A DNA stretch of 64,000 bases from Takakia lepidozioides. Lineage: Eukaryota; Streptophyta; Takakiopsida; Takakiales; Takakiaceae. This document shows, one piece after another, positions 21,847 through 31,741 of this stretch. Made by a program: the position numbers and the translations under genes. The DNA is taken from the NCBI GenBank assembly GCA_030704615.1, contig CM060733.1, positions 46,626,001-46,690,000 on the forward strand. Direction: 5' to 3'. Below the pieces are notes generated by a model. The model saw only the letters and a program-made list of their open reading frames with translations. It searched no databases and was not told the origin of the DNA. Positions within the stretch are counted from its first letter, which is position 1. The number at the start of each line of letters is the position of its first letter.

Positions 21847-23437
21847 ATGAATTTCGGCGCCGCAATTCATCGCTTCCCAAGTCCTCATTCGTCATGAGCA
21901 AACCTGTCAGTGGGATATCGGAGCCGGAATTAATTCCGGGACAGTGGAAACGGCTGCACTTGGGCACATTTCATCCATATTTCGGCGCCGAAATTCATTA
22001 CGAATATCTCCGTCCGCACGTAGACGAGGTGAAATCATCCATATTTCGGCGCCGAAATTCATCCAGAGCGAAGACTAAATCGGCACCATGTTATGCTTTG
22101 CCGCCATCATTGCCCCTGACGGATGCTGTCCATGCCTGTTGGACTTGCCATTTCTGGACATTTAACTATAATTTCGGCACCGAAATTATACTTTATGTGC
22201 GGCAACGTCCCGTGCGAAAAAGACCACTTAATGGATACTGTCGGTTTCAAATGAAAAAAAACGGCTAAAATGCAATTAATTTTGACAGAAGGGGTTCAAT
22301 ATGCCGATTTCTCCATTAAATGCAGAATATTCCTGTTATCTTCGTCGGAACGGGGTATTTCCAACGATTTACGGAAAATTATATCATCCAGAAGCAAAAA
22401 CTAAGTGTCGGGTTTGGACGAATTTCGGCGCCGAAATTCATCCGTCGCATAGAAAATGTAATATTAGAGTTACTCATTGCGGACCATTTCAAAGAAAAAT
22501 AAATATTGGAGGGAGGGCATTGGATGAATTTCGGCGCCGAAATCCGGCGTTCAAACCCTGAAAAAAATTTGGAGGGATGAAGTCGGTTGAATTTCGGCGC
22601 CGAAATTCATTGCTCGCGAAGAAAAAAAATAAATTCGGGAGGACTTCGGATGAATTTCGGCGCCGAAATTCATTGCTCGCGAAGAAAAAAATAAAATTCG
22701 GGAGGACTTCGGATGAATTTCGGCGCCGAAATTCATTGCTCGCGAAGAAAAAAATAAAATTCGGGAGGACTTCGGATGAATTTCAGCACCGGAATTCATT
22801 GCTCGCGAAAAAATAAATAAAAAATTCGGGAGGACTTCGGATGAATTTCGGCGCCGAAATTCATTGCTCGCGAAGAAAAAGGAAAATTAGAAGGGAGTAC
22901 TTGGATGAGATTCGGCGCCGAAGTTCATCTGTCGCAAAGAAAAAAAATAAAAAATAAAAAAAAAAAAAAAACTTCAGATGAATTTCGGCACCGAAATCCA
23001 TCCGCAGGGCAGCAGAATTAGGGTCGGAAAATGAGATGAAGAATGAATTTCGGCGCCGAAATACATCCATTCTGCCGATTCAGGATTACTGTCATTCGGA
23101 TGTCGGCACCGATATCCGGACACGTGGTGAATCACGACTGTAATCAGAAACACATTCATTCGTATTTTGGCATCCAAATTCAACCCTCATGTGCAGAAAC
23201 AATTTGATGAAGAAGATGTTCATCCGAATTTCGGCACCGAAATCCATCCGTTGGGTGTTTGGTCAGTTTCATGAGGTGAACAAATTACTATTTCTGTCGC
23301 CGGAATTCATCCCCTGGCTTCCAAAGTTGTTACATGACAGAGATGTTCATCCAGATTTCGGTGCCGAAATTCATGGGAAGGCCTGATTTATTGTAGCCCA
23401 AGTGGTTGTACATTACAATTCAGGCACCAAATATCCG
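21847..23437. repeat. Palindrome array A, main (~20 units of GAATTTCGGCGCCGAAATTC, ~64-bp period)
   Basis: The 20-bp perfect palindrome GAATTTCGGCGCCGAAATTC or degenerate forms recurs at centres near 21858, 21922, 21986, 22050, 22178, 22429, 22535, 22598, 22661, 22724, 22787, 22852, 22916, 22989, 23054, 23107, 23171, 23235, 23298, 23362 and 23425. Most spacings are 63-65 bp or a multiple. At 22587-22864 the whole 63-bp unit is duplicated, with linker tgctcgcgaag, A-run, attcgggaggacttcgg. Elsewhere only the palindrome and the spacing are conserved. This region separates two divergent element genes. Confidence 0.9.
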
Positions 23438-23749
23438 ATGTGAACTTGCTGTTGTCGTCCGTTTTTGTAACGTACATTACACACCTTCATCTTTACGTGC
23501 ACTGATCACCCATCCTGTTGGATACGGAATCCTCCAGAAAATCATTTGTGTTATTAGGTAGGACACACTCTTCTCACTGCAGGACTTCGCTGCGGAGCGT
23601 ACCGAGAGGTCCCGTCTTCAACATAAACTCCCGTGTTTGGGTAAACGTGTACTTCCATCCTGATTCTCTAAAAGCTAAAATACGTTCCACGAAATCCAAT
23701 TCCCAGTCGTCATCCTCCTCCCACGAGAAGCTCTTCGCCCCGCATACCG

Positions 23750-24169
23750 GTGGGTGACCCCGCAGCTTGGCCCACCCATCGGTGGGGGAAACTGAAAAGA
23801 CGGCGGCCACCAACAAAGGCGAACGACACCAGGATGGCCAACGCTCTTGCAATGCCCTGCATAGTGCAAGGTTGCAGGGATGTTCCTCACCCCGGGATGG
23901 GGCGCATATTTCAGTTGTCAATAGCCGGGTCTGCTACGCGCAGTGTCGTGTATACAATCACGGTTTCACAGTACCCAGCTTGCAACTGTGAGGACTTTCT
24001 TGTTATGGAATCGAAGAATGCAGCATACGTCCCCTGCAAACACCTTTATTACATTTTTCTGAAGCGCATGAGTTGCATATCCGCAGTGGACGTCTTCATC
24101 CATGCTCCAACACTGAGTTTCAACGAGCTGCATAAGGCCCTACGGCAGGATACTGGTCGGACTGCTTGA
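23750..24169 (+). pseudogene. SWIM zinc-finger C-terminus of a second MULE-type transposase (locus A)
   Basis: The frame encodes AWPTHRWGKLKRRRPP, DVPHPGMGRIFQL, YTITVSQYPACNCEDF, VPCKHLYYIFLKRM and VFIHAPTLSFNELHKALRQD, ending TGA at 24169. It aligns end to end with the C-termini of MULE relics 1 and 3 (for example PCKHLYFIFLNRM and FIHQATMSFNEV) but is clearly more diverged, roughly half identical. The C-x-C and C-x-H zinc ligands are intact. The catalytic part is absent; upstream sequence is the palindrome array. It is transcribed away from the methyltransferase-like gene. Confidence 0.7.
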
Positions 24170-24249
24170 CATTCCACATTCGGGAAGGAGAAAGTGACAA
24201 TTATATTACATTCATCTTCTTGCACCCTATTTTTTTGTGAGGAATTATA

Positions 24250-24436
24250 CACTTGGTGGTGCCGCATCGCCATGGCTACATGTGAATTTCGGTGCCGCAA
24301 TACATGAGAATGTGGTTTTTGGCCATGAATGACATGCGCATGCTTTTTTTTATTTTGGTTGTCTACAAACGGATCCGAGTAAAGCATACATTGTGTGGAG
24401 ATTAACGGGCATTGAGGCCTATTTCAGCGCCGCTAT
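24250..24436. repeat. Palindrome array A, outer units
   Basis: Degenerate units occur at about 24293 (GAATTTCGGTGCCGCAATAC) and 24428 (ATTTCAGCGCCGCTAT), 135 bp apart, about twice the array period; a weaker one may lie at 24260. The last unit lies within 20 bp of the first recognisable gag sequence of gypsy relic 2. Confidence 0.55.
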
Positions 24437-24445
24437 GCTCAACAA

Positions 24446-27430
24446 TGGTGGCAGAAATGCCTTCACGACCGAGGTCCAAGCCCGGAAACCTTGAACTGGA
24501 GTGGGTTCAAGGAATTGATGAAGAGACAGTTTGTGCCCCTCAACGCGTCCTGGCTTGCCCGGGACAAGATGAGGAATTTGAAGCAAACAGACGACATTCG
24601 GATATGTCCAGGCTTTCAATGTGCTTTTGCTCGAAGTCGCGGACATGGCAGAACCGGAAATGGTCTTCAACTTTGTGGCGGGACTGGCCCCATGGGCCAG
24701 GCGGAAGTTGGAGGAGAAGCCACCTAAGACTTTGAACGAGGCAATTGAGAGGGCTGAATGTTTCTCAGATGTCCCTAGGGGTGAAAAACAAGGCCGTACG
24801 GAGCTGAACCACAAGAAGACCCGGCGGGAAGGTGACTCCCTCCGACCGGAAAAGAAGTGGGATAGGCCACGCGGCAACAATGGCACGTGGAAATGGAAGG
24901 GAGGGCCATCACAAGTCAAGGCGGCACCCGGTGCTTCGAAAGGAAAAGCGGGCGGAGCGGCCTATGGCGGACAGAAGGCAACCTTTGATGGAGTGTGTTT
25001 CAATTGTGGGGAGCCCGGGCACATGGCCAAGAAGTGCACGAAGCCCCGGCAATTGAACATGACTCGGGCGACCACAGAGCTGTCGGAAGATACCATCAGT
25101 CGCTTGGTGGAAGCGGTGGTCGCCAGGACTTGCAAGGTAGGCAAATTTTCTTATGAGTTGTATCAGGAAACTGGCGCATTGCGTAGAGGGAGTCACTTAT
25201 TGTTCGTGGATGGGATAATATCCGGAACTAACGTGTCATTGTTGGTGGACACAGGAGCGTCACACTCCTTCATGACACCGGCAACGGCACAAAAGTTGGG
25301 ACTCCCGACAACTGACGTAGAGGCCTCTATTGAGGTGCGTTCTGCCAAAGGAGAACCGCAATTGGCGACGAGGTTGGCGTTCAATGTTCCTCTTCAACTG
25401 GGGAGTTGGGAGGGACGTGAGGACTTCACCGTCTGCGAGATCGATGGAGTGGATCTCATTTTGGGGATGACCTTTTTGAGCAAATCCGGAGCGGTCATAG
25501 ATGGTCGCAAAAGAGTAGTCACGCTGCCATGTGGGAATGGTGGCGAGGTCTTACGAGTGTCGGAAATGCCCAAACCCGTGGGAGGGCAAATAAACCTTCT
25601 GTCAGCAAGGGAGTGGGCCGTGGAGGAGGCACACGAGCCCCAGTTTTTGCTCTACATTAGAGAAGTGAAAGGAGAAGGCGATGGAGAGCCGAGCCCAGAT
25701 TGGATCAAGGGGATTTTGGAGAAATACCATGATGTGATGCCGGAGGATTTGCCAAGCGGCTTGCCACCGCGAAGAGGAGTTGACCACAAGATTGAGGTGA
25801 TACCGGGATCGGAACCGCCTGCCAAGGCGCCCTACCGGTTGAGCCACAGAGAGTTGGTTGAGCTGAAGACTCAGCTCAAAGATCTAATGTCAAAGGGGTA
25901 CATCCGGCCGAGTAAGTCACCTTACGGAGCCCCGGTGCTAAGAAGGATGGGACGCTGCGGATGTGTGTCGATTACAGGGCTTTGAATAAGGTGACTATAA
26001 AAAACCGGTATCCTTTGCCAAGGATCGACGACCTTTTCGATCGGTTGGCAGGAGCGAAGTATTTCAGCCGGATCGATCTGCGCTCCGGCTATCATCAAAT
26101 TCGAGTGGCGGAAGGAGATGACGAGAAGACCGCGTGCAGGACAAGGTATGGTTCATATGAGTTCTTGGTGATGCCTTTTGGGCTCACCAATGCACCCGCG
26201 ACCTTTAGCACGCTGATGAACAGTCTTTTCCAGGAGTGGTTGGATGACTTTGTGATCGTGTACATCGACGACATCTTGGTGTATTCGAAAACAAAGGAGG
26301 AGCACCTGGAGCACCTCAAAAGGGTGTTCCAGAAATTACGGGAAGGGAAGTTGTATGCCAAAGCTTCAAAGTGCGGATTCGGGGTCACAAAAGTGGAGTT
26401 CCTGGGGCATGTGATTACACAAGATGGGATCAAAATGGATGACAGAAAGGTGAGGGCGATCTTGGACTGGGAGCCTCCGACTTCGGTCCCGGGAGTGCGA
26501 TCCTTCCTAGGACTCGCCTCCTATTACCGGAAGTATGTGAGAAGTTTCGCCAAGATCGCGGGGCCGTTGTCAGACCTTCTGTGTAAATCCAAAGTCTGGG
26601 TATGGAACACCTTGTGTGGCCAAGCTTTTGCTGAATTAAAGCAGCGGATGGCGGAAGCTCCAGTCTTGAAAATCCCGGAGTTCGATCGTCCGTTCGAGAT
26701 ATATACAGATGAGTCGGACTTCGCGATTGGGGGTGTTCTGATGCAAGATGGACGTCCAGTGGCTTACGAAAGTAAGAAACTGAATGAAGTGGAGCGACGG
26801 TGGCCGACGCACGAGAAAGAGATGAAGGCGGTGGTGCACTGTCTTGAGCTTTGGCGCCACTATGTTGGTTCCAACCCAGTGAAGGTGTTCACGGACAATG
26901 TCACGGTGAAGTATTTCGCCACGCAGCCCAAGTTGTCCCCAAAACAACTTAGGTGGCAAGATACTTTGTCGGTGTGCGACGTGGATATCCAGTACAAACC
27001 GGGATGAGACAACGTGGTGGCCGATGCTTTAAGTAGGAAGCAGCAGCTCTTGTTGGTGTACAAGGGCGAGACGGCGCTCCAAAGGAAGATCCGGAAGGCT
27101 TGCCGGAAGGATGAGCTGGCGAAGTCCGTGATGCAGGACTTGAGGATGGGGGTTAAATCGCAGTTCCACTTGCAAAATGGACTGCTCCGGTATAAGCAAA
27201 AGCGTCTCTACGTGCCGAAGGGAGGGATCAGAGATAGCCTCTTGAGAGAATGCCATGATAGCCCGCTTGCGGGCCACGGCGGAGCCAAGCGCACTGCGGC
27301 ACTCTTGAAGAAAGAGTATTTCTGGCCCAAACTGAGGGAGGAGGCAGAGGAGTATGTCAAGACATGCACCACATGCCAACAAAACCGGAGCGAGTACAAA
27401 AAGCAAGCGGGGCTGCTACAACGATTATGA
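24446..27430 (+). pseudogene. Ty3/gypsy retrotransposon relic 2 (gag, protease, RT, RNase H, integrase start)
   Basis: Gag begins truncated (LNWSGFKELMKRQF, shifted frame to VFNFVAGLAPWARRKLEE) and ends with a zinc knuckle CFNCGEPGHMAKKC. Protease has LLVDTGASHSF. Reverse transcriptase has [50 protein letters not shown] and the catalytic YIDDILVYS. RNase H follows with [13 protein letters not shown] and [15 protein letters not shown], then the integrase zinc-binding H2C2 module ending CTTCQQNRSEYKKQ. Then all similarity stops, so the integrase core and 3-prime LTR are missing. Lesions are a frameshift in gag near 24600, a small deletion near 25940 (before [13 protein letters not shown]) and TGA at 27005-27007 (an arginine codon CGA in relatives). 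It is less decayed than relic 1. No LTR or primer-binding site was seen. Confidence 0.9.
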
Positions 27431-28386
27431 CTTCAATGAGGACTATAAAGCTGGCCGAATGACTATTGAGGGCAAGGAAAGTGAAAGTGAGGGGGAACCC
27501 ATGGCTGGAGTTGATTAGGTGGATGAAAGTTTGAGAGGAAAACTGGAAGTGAATATGATGGTCCTCTGGAGGCTAAGGGGTCAAACTAAGGGGTCAAATT
27601 TTGGGCCTCTCCAAATACATCATGTACTTATTGACTAGTTCAACATTTTATTTCTATCACAATAAATCTGGCGAAGAGGCCGTGATGTCAACGTGGTTGT
27701 GGTAGGACTATAAAGAACAACATCTTCTTCCATGTGTTAATTACATAATTTTAGGAAGAGAGGGGAAGATGTAATGTGATACTCTGGACGAGTTGGGGAA
27801 ATAGTCAACTGTATGAGGGATCTAGATTGAAGGACCCTTCGCAATCCAAACCATCCAGCATTGGTCAAATGGTTGGTGACAACACTAAAAAATGCAGCTA
27901 ATGACCGTCATGTTAGTTACGTCTCATAATGATAATCTTTGAATATCTTCCACCCCAGCCCCCCCTCTCTCACACACATACAAACACCTGCAAACAAGCT
28001 CGAAAATACCGACGGTGCTAAAAACCGTATTGTGTTGTAGTGCCTCGTTGTGTCTATCCTTGCCCCTTCCTGCATGCTCAAGAATAGGTCTGCAAAGCCT
28101 CCATCCCACGCCCCTGCACATCCTGCGATCGTTGCGTTCCATGCTCTAGGCTTGTGGATACTAAGAAAACATATGGTGTGGCGGGAGACAAAAAAAAGCC
28201 CAAAAAGAGGCCAAGTCCTAGCCCTCTGTTCATGGCTGGCACCCTAATGGGCAACCCTATAAGCAACTTTTTGAATTTTTTTAACCTTTTGCACTTTGAT
28301 CATTGATGAATGAACTTATCCAATGGATGAATACATTCGTGTATGTGCCTTCAAAATGACACGTGTAGTGATGCAGTCGTATAATT
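27431..28386. other. Gene-free stretch with CACTA-like ends
   Basis: CACTAAAAAATGCAGC at 27886 faces TTGTAGTG ending at 28041, a possible 156-bp CACTA-like miniature element without matching target duplications. Another TGTAGTG end lies at 28370, next to the truncated 3-prime end of MULE relic 2. Positions 28247-28300 resemble 1841-1880. Apart from a PPR remnant (separate entry) nothing coding is visible. Confidence 0.35.
28078..28150 (-). pseudogene. Short PPR remnant
   Basis: The minus strand reads, with small frame slips, as a mutated WNA(M)IAGCAGQGRGMEALQTYS, a PLS-PPR unit like those at 1-721 and 10-12 kb. About 70 bp remain. Confidence 0.45.
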
Positions 28387-30984
28387 AGAGCTCTGAAACC
28401 ATATCCTCCACAATGGAGGTTCCGGACATGGAGCTGTCATGCAGGGGAACAGGCTTCGAGAAGTTATCACGGTCTGCCCTGTGTGAATCGGAATCCGAAC
28501 CAGATGGAGTGTTCAATTTCCTCTTACATGAGCCGAATCTCTCCTCCCCTTCAAGATGTGGAACTCTAGAAACAAGTGGCGTTCCCTGGGCATACATGCT
28601 CACCGCCCGTGCTATCTTGATTGGATCCCCAGATCTGTTTGTAGCACGCAACATCAACTCCCATTTGTCCGGACCCTTGCCACCAACCCCACCTCGCAAG
28701 AAATCACGGTATCGGGTTTGTTGTTGCAAGGCACATATCAAATCATCTGTTGTTGCCACATACAAATCCCGACCTCGTTTCCCAGACTGCTGCAACCATG
28801 CGTTGTGCACAGTTTCTGCCAAATTGCAAGATAGCATGTCCGCCATTTCCTCAATGGACATGTTCTGCAAAGTGGAGAACCACACTTCAAAACAGCGAAC
28901 AGAAAATAACATAAAGAAAGCGAGGAGACAATAAAATGGAAAGTAAATGTATGAATAAAGCAAGAAATATAAGCCTCGTACCACTGCCATGGCTGCTCCC
29001 CACTGTCTATACCGGAAGTGCCAAAACGCCAGCCAATCTTCCAATGCTCTCATACTCTCAAGTGATGCAGCTCCAGAAGAGAACCACCAGGCACGAATTG
29101 TCTGGAACAAAGTGTCCGCCTCCTTCATTGTTCTAGCATCTTTGTACTCTTTGCACAATTTACGGTGCTGAGTCTGCATCTCTGGTTTGATGTCCGACTT
29201 TGTATGTTTTTCCAGAGATTGTGTCCAATGGAATAGACATGTACGCTCTCTTCCTCGCATTGGCACTTTTGGGTCGCCCGATCCGAAGACAATACGAACA
29301 GCATTGAAATTTGCTTGAGCACTATTCGCCATGAAACCTGCAAAATTTGGAGATGGCAGCCCATGACACGTATCAGGGAATTCCATATGAGCTTCTGGGA
29401 TTCCATATCCTCGGATTGCATGTCACAAACTGCAATTGTCATAACTCGTTGGTACACTGGATCGTAGACATGACAAGCCATTGTCGTCCAATCCTTCACT
29501 CGTTTCACATGATCAAACATAAGAAAACAGTTCTGCAAGTCCCTAGTCTTCTGCATCCGCTTCACGAGGCTAACCCCACTGCCCTCCCCAACAGTCGACA
29601 TTTTGAAAAGAAAAACTTTGATGACACCTTGACCTGGGAATACATTGTCTTGGATGTAATCGTACTTGCTCACTTGTTTCAACTCCAAAATGTTGTCTAT
29701 ATAGCCTCTGATACCAGAGCCTATTCTTAATGCATTGATCTGATGTCGAATGTTAGGTGAACTCAAGGTGGAGAAATGATCCATGACCAGGTCCAATGCT
29801 GCACCGTCAAGTTTAGTCCCCACAGAATCCCCTTCACTCAAAATATGGCTTTCCAAGAAGGACTTGCTTGCGCCAAGAGCAATTGCAGATGTTGTTGCGG
29901 ATGGGTTTCTCCCGAACTCCTGTTTAATCAACCTCGATACTGTCTCAACACTCTCCCTATAATCCCCCTTCGAGACAGGATGGTTATGGAATCCGAAATG
30001 CACACAAGCTCTTGTCATTGTTTTCAAACGGTGGACAACATAGTACATTCTTGCTCCGCAGAGCGCCAAGTAGGATGACACAAGTTTGCAGAATTTGCAG
30101 ACGAAAGTGTTTGCCGGTGGTGGGGTAGTCCCAGGCTGAAATAGATTTTCCGCCAGACCCTCCCATTCGCTTTGATTATGAACCCCAGACTGAAGAAAGT
30201 GTCTGCAATTCAAATTATCACACCTAAGGTGTCCATTGCAAACTGTTCTCCTGAAAACAAGCTTGTCATCATTCTGAATATTGGATGTTTTTGTTCTGTA
30301 CCACGGGTGCCCGTCATGTTTCTTGTCCATTCCATGCATCATGATTGTTACACCTCCAACTCGCGGAGGAGGATGCAGCTCGAATAGGATATCGCCATCA
30401 AAAGTCTCTGGCAAGAACTTCACAGGCACCTGCTTCAAAGATTCCCAATCAATTCCTCGCAACTCACTTTTGAATCCAGCCATTCCTCCCATCGCCCGTA
30501 GTTTTGGAATGACACTACAAATCTCTTCTTCATCAGCTTCTCCAACCACAGTAGGAAAGACTGGATTTGGAATTTCACTTATGTCATCATCAGACGAATC
30601 CGAAAGCTCAACGATTGGAGTGGAGGACATCTGTTCTTTTTTCACCACCACCTCCCTCTTGTCTTCAACGACCGAAACAGCAGTCCCGGGCGTCACATAT
30701 GACCCAAGGGACTTTCGCCGAGGCTCTCCAAGTACTCGGTATCGACCAGGGCCTACTCTCCACTGGCTGACATGAGCCGTCTCATCACGGTTTTGGAAAG
30801 AGTATTTCAACAACTTCCCTTTCAAATCGTACACCTCTTTCTCCAAAAAGATGGAGCCATTCTGAAGCTGAAAATGGGTAGCCAAGACATGTTCCAGAAC
30901 AATTGCAAATCCATTGTCAAGGACTTCCTGGGAGAACGGCACTGGTTTGTTGTCAGAGAAGAACTCCGCTTCAGAGGAAGCCAT
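28387..30984 (-). pseudogene. Mutator-like (MULE) transposase relic 2, with GCM-like zinc domain (locus B)
   Basis: Starts at ATG 30984 (MASSEAEFFSDNKPVPF). Residues 120-134 carry STPIVELSDSSDDD, a typical SUMO-interacting motif pattern. Residues 249-335 have ordered cysteines and histidines (CNGHLRCDNLNC, CKFC, LCGARMYY, CVHFGFHNHP), a pattern like the WRKY-GCM1 zinc-binding domains known in Mutator transposases. The catalytic region (IAVCDMQSED, then after a 10-base deletion near 29360 GFMANSAQANFNA, CLFHWTQS) matches relic 1. A 117-bp intron at 28981-28865 is in frame here and equals the intron of relic 1. The frame ends at TAG near 28387, before the SWIM finger, so the 3-prime end is truncated. 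One frameshift and the truncation make it non-functional, but it is the fullest copy in the window. Confidence 0.85.
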
Positions 30985-31741
30985 CTTCCTTCCTCGCGTA
31001 TGTTGATACCTTGCTATCGCAGACCTTCAGTGTAAATCGGTTTACTGATGTCTCCAGAACACAGTTGAAGAATGAGCAGAGAATATGGCGGAGGAAGCTC
31101 AGACGACAACTGTGCATATTCTGTTATTCTTTCCAGATATGCAGCCGTCCATTTTAACTACTTTTCTTGTGGGCCCAGTGGTCAGAGTATCCCTAGGAGC
31201 AATGTCGGCAGCTGTTAAACCGTTAATCAAAACCTTATCAATAAACACAATAACAAGCCGACTTTCTGGAAGCATGCCACAGGATCTGAGGGTGGGATTG
31301 CAGATTAAGTAAATGTATCTTTATACTACTACCAATGATCATGCGCACCTGGAAAGTTCAAAATGTGAAATGAACGTGGGGTTGGCTAACAAGGATGAAC
31401 GTGTATGATATCCCAAAATTTGTCATCAAACTCTCGTTCATTTACATATATTTGTCTAAGACTGTGCGCCAAGATTTCTGGGATTCGCATTTATTTTTAA
31501 ATATTGAAACAGTTCTAATAAAGAACACGCCGTTTATTTTGGGCGACACACGTAAGACATCGATAACTGAATACGAACAGCTGTACACTAATTGCTGGCA
31601 TGTGCACTATTAAGGGAACGACTATGTGTAACGGTCACGCGAGAGGGAATCCGATGCTTCTAGAGACAAGCAACAACGCACGCAATCCCGCAAGAAATCG
31701 GGAGTCACTTCGTTTTTCTACTTTTCGCGCTTAGAGGGAGA
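30985..31741. other. Divergent intergenic region between MULE relic 2 and the locus B accessory gene
   Basis: No gene seen. It would hold both promoters of the divergent pair. No clear TATA box or palindrome unit was found in it; 31320-31600 is AT-rich. Confidence 0.4.

Noticed and set aside
22551-22816. Short proteins on both strands made of FRRRNSLLAKKK-type or NFGAEIHPKSSRI-type repeats
   Set aside because: They are translations of the 63-bp palindrome unit (63 is divisible by 3, so frames stay open); there is no independent coding evidence.
21847-23437. CRISPR-like array (regular ~24-bp repeats with ~40-bp spacers)
   Set aside because: The repeats are degenerate full palindromes, some linkers are themselves duplicated, the setting is plant nuclear DNA with spliced genes, and no cas-like gene is present.
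16379-27430. LTRs or primer-binding sites for the two gypsy relics
   Set aside because: No direct repeat pair bracketing either relic was found; both are truncated at both ends.
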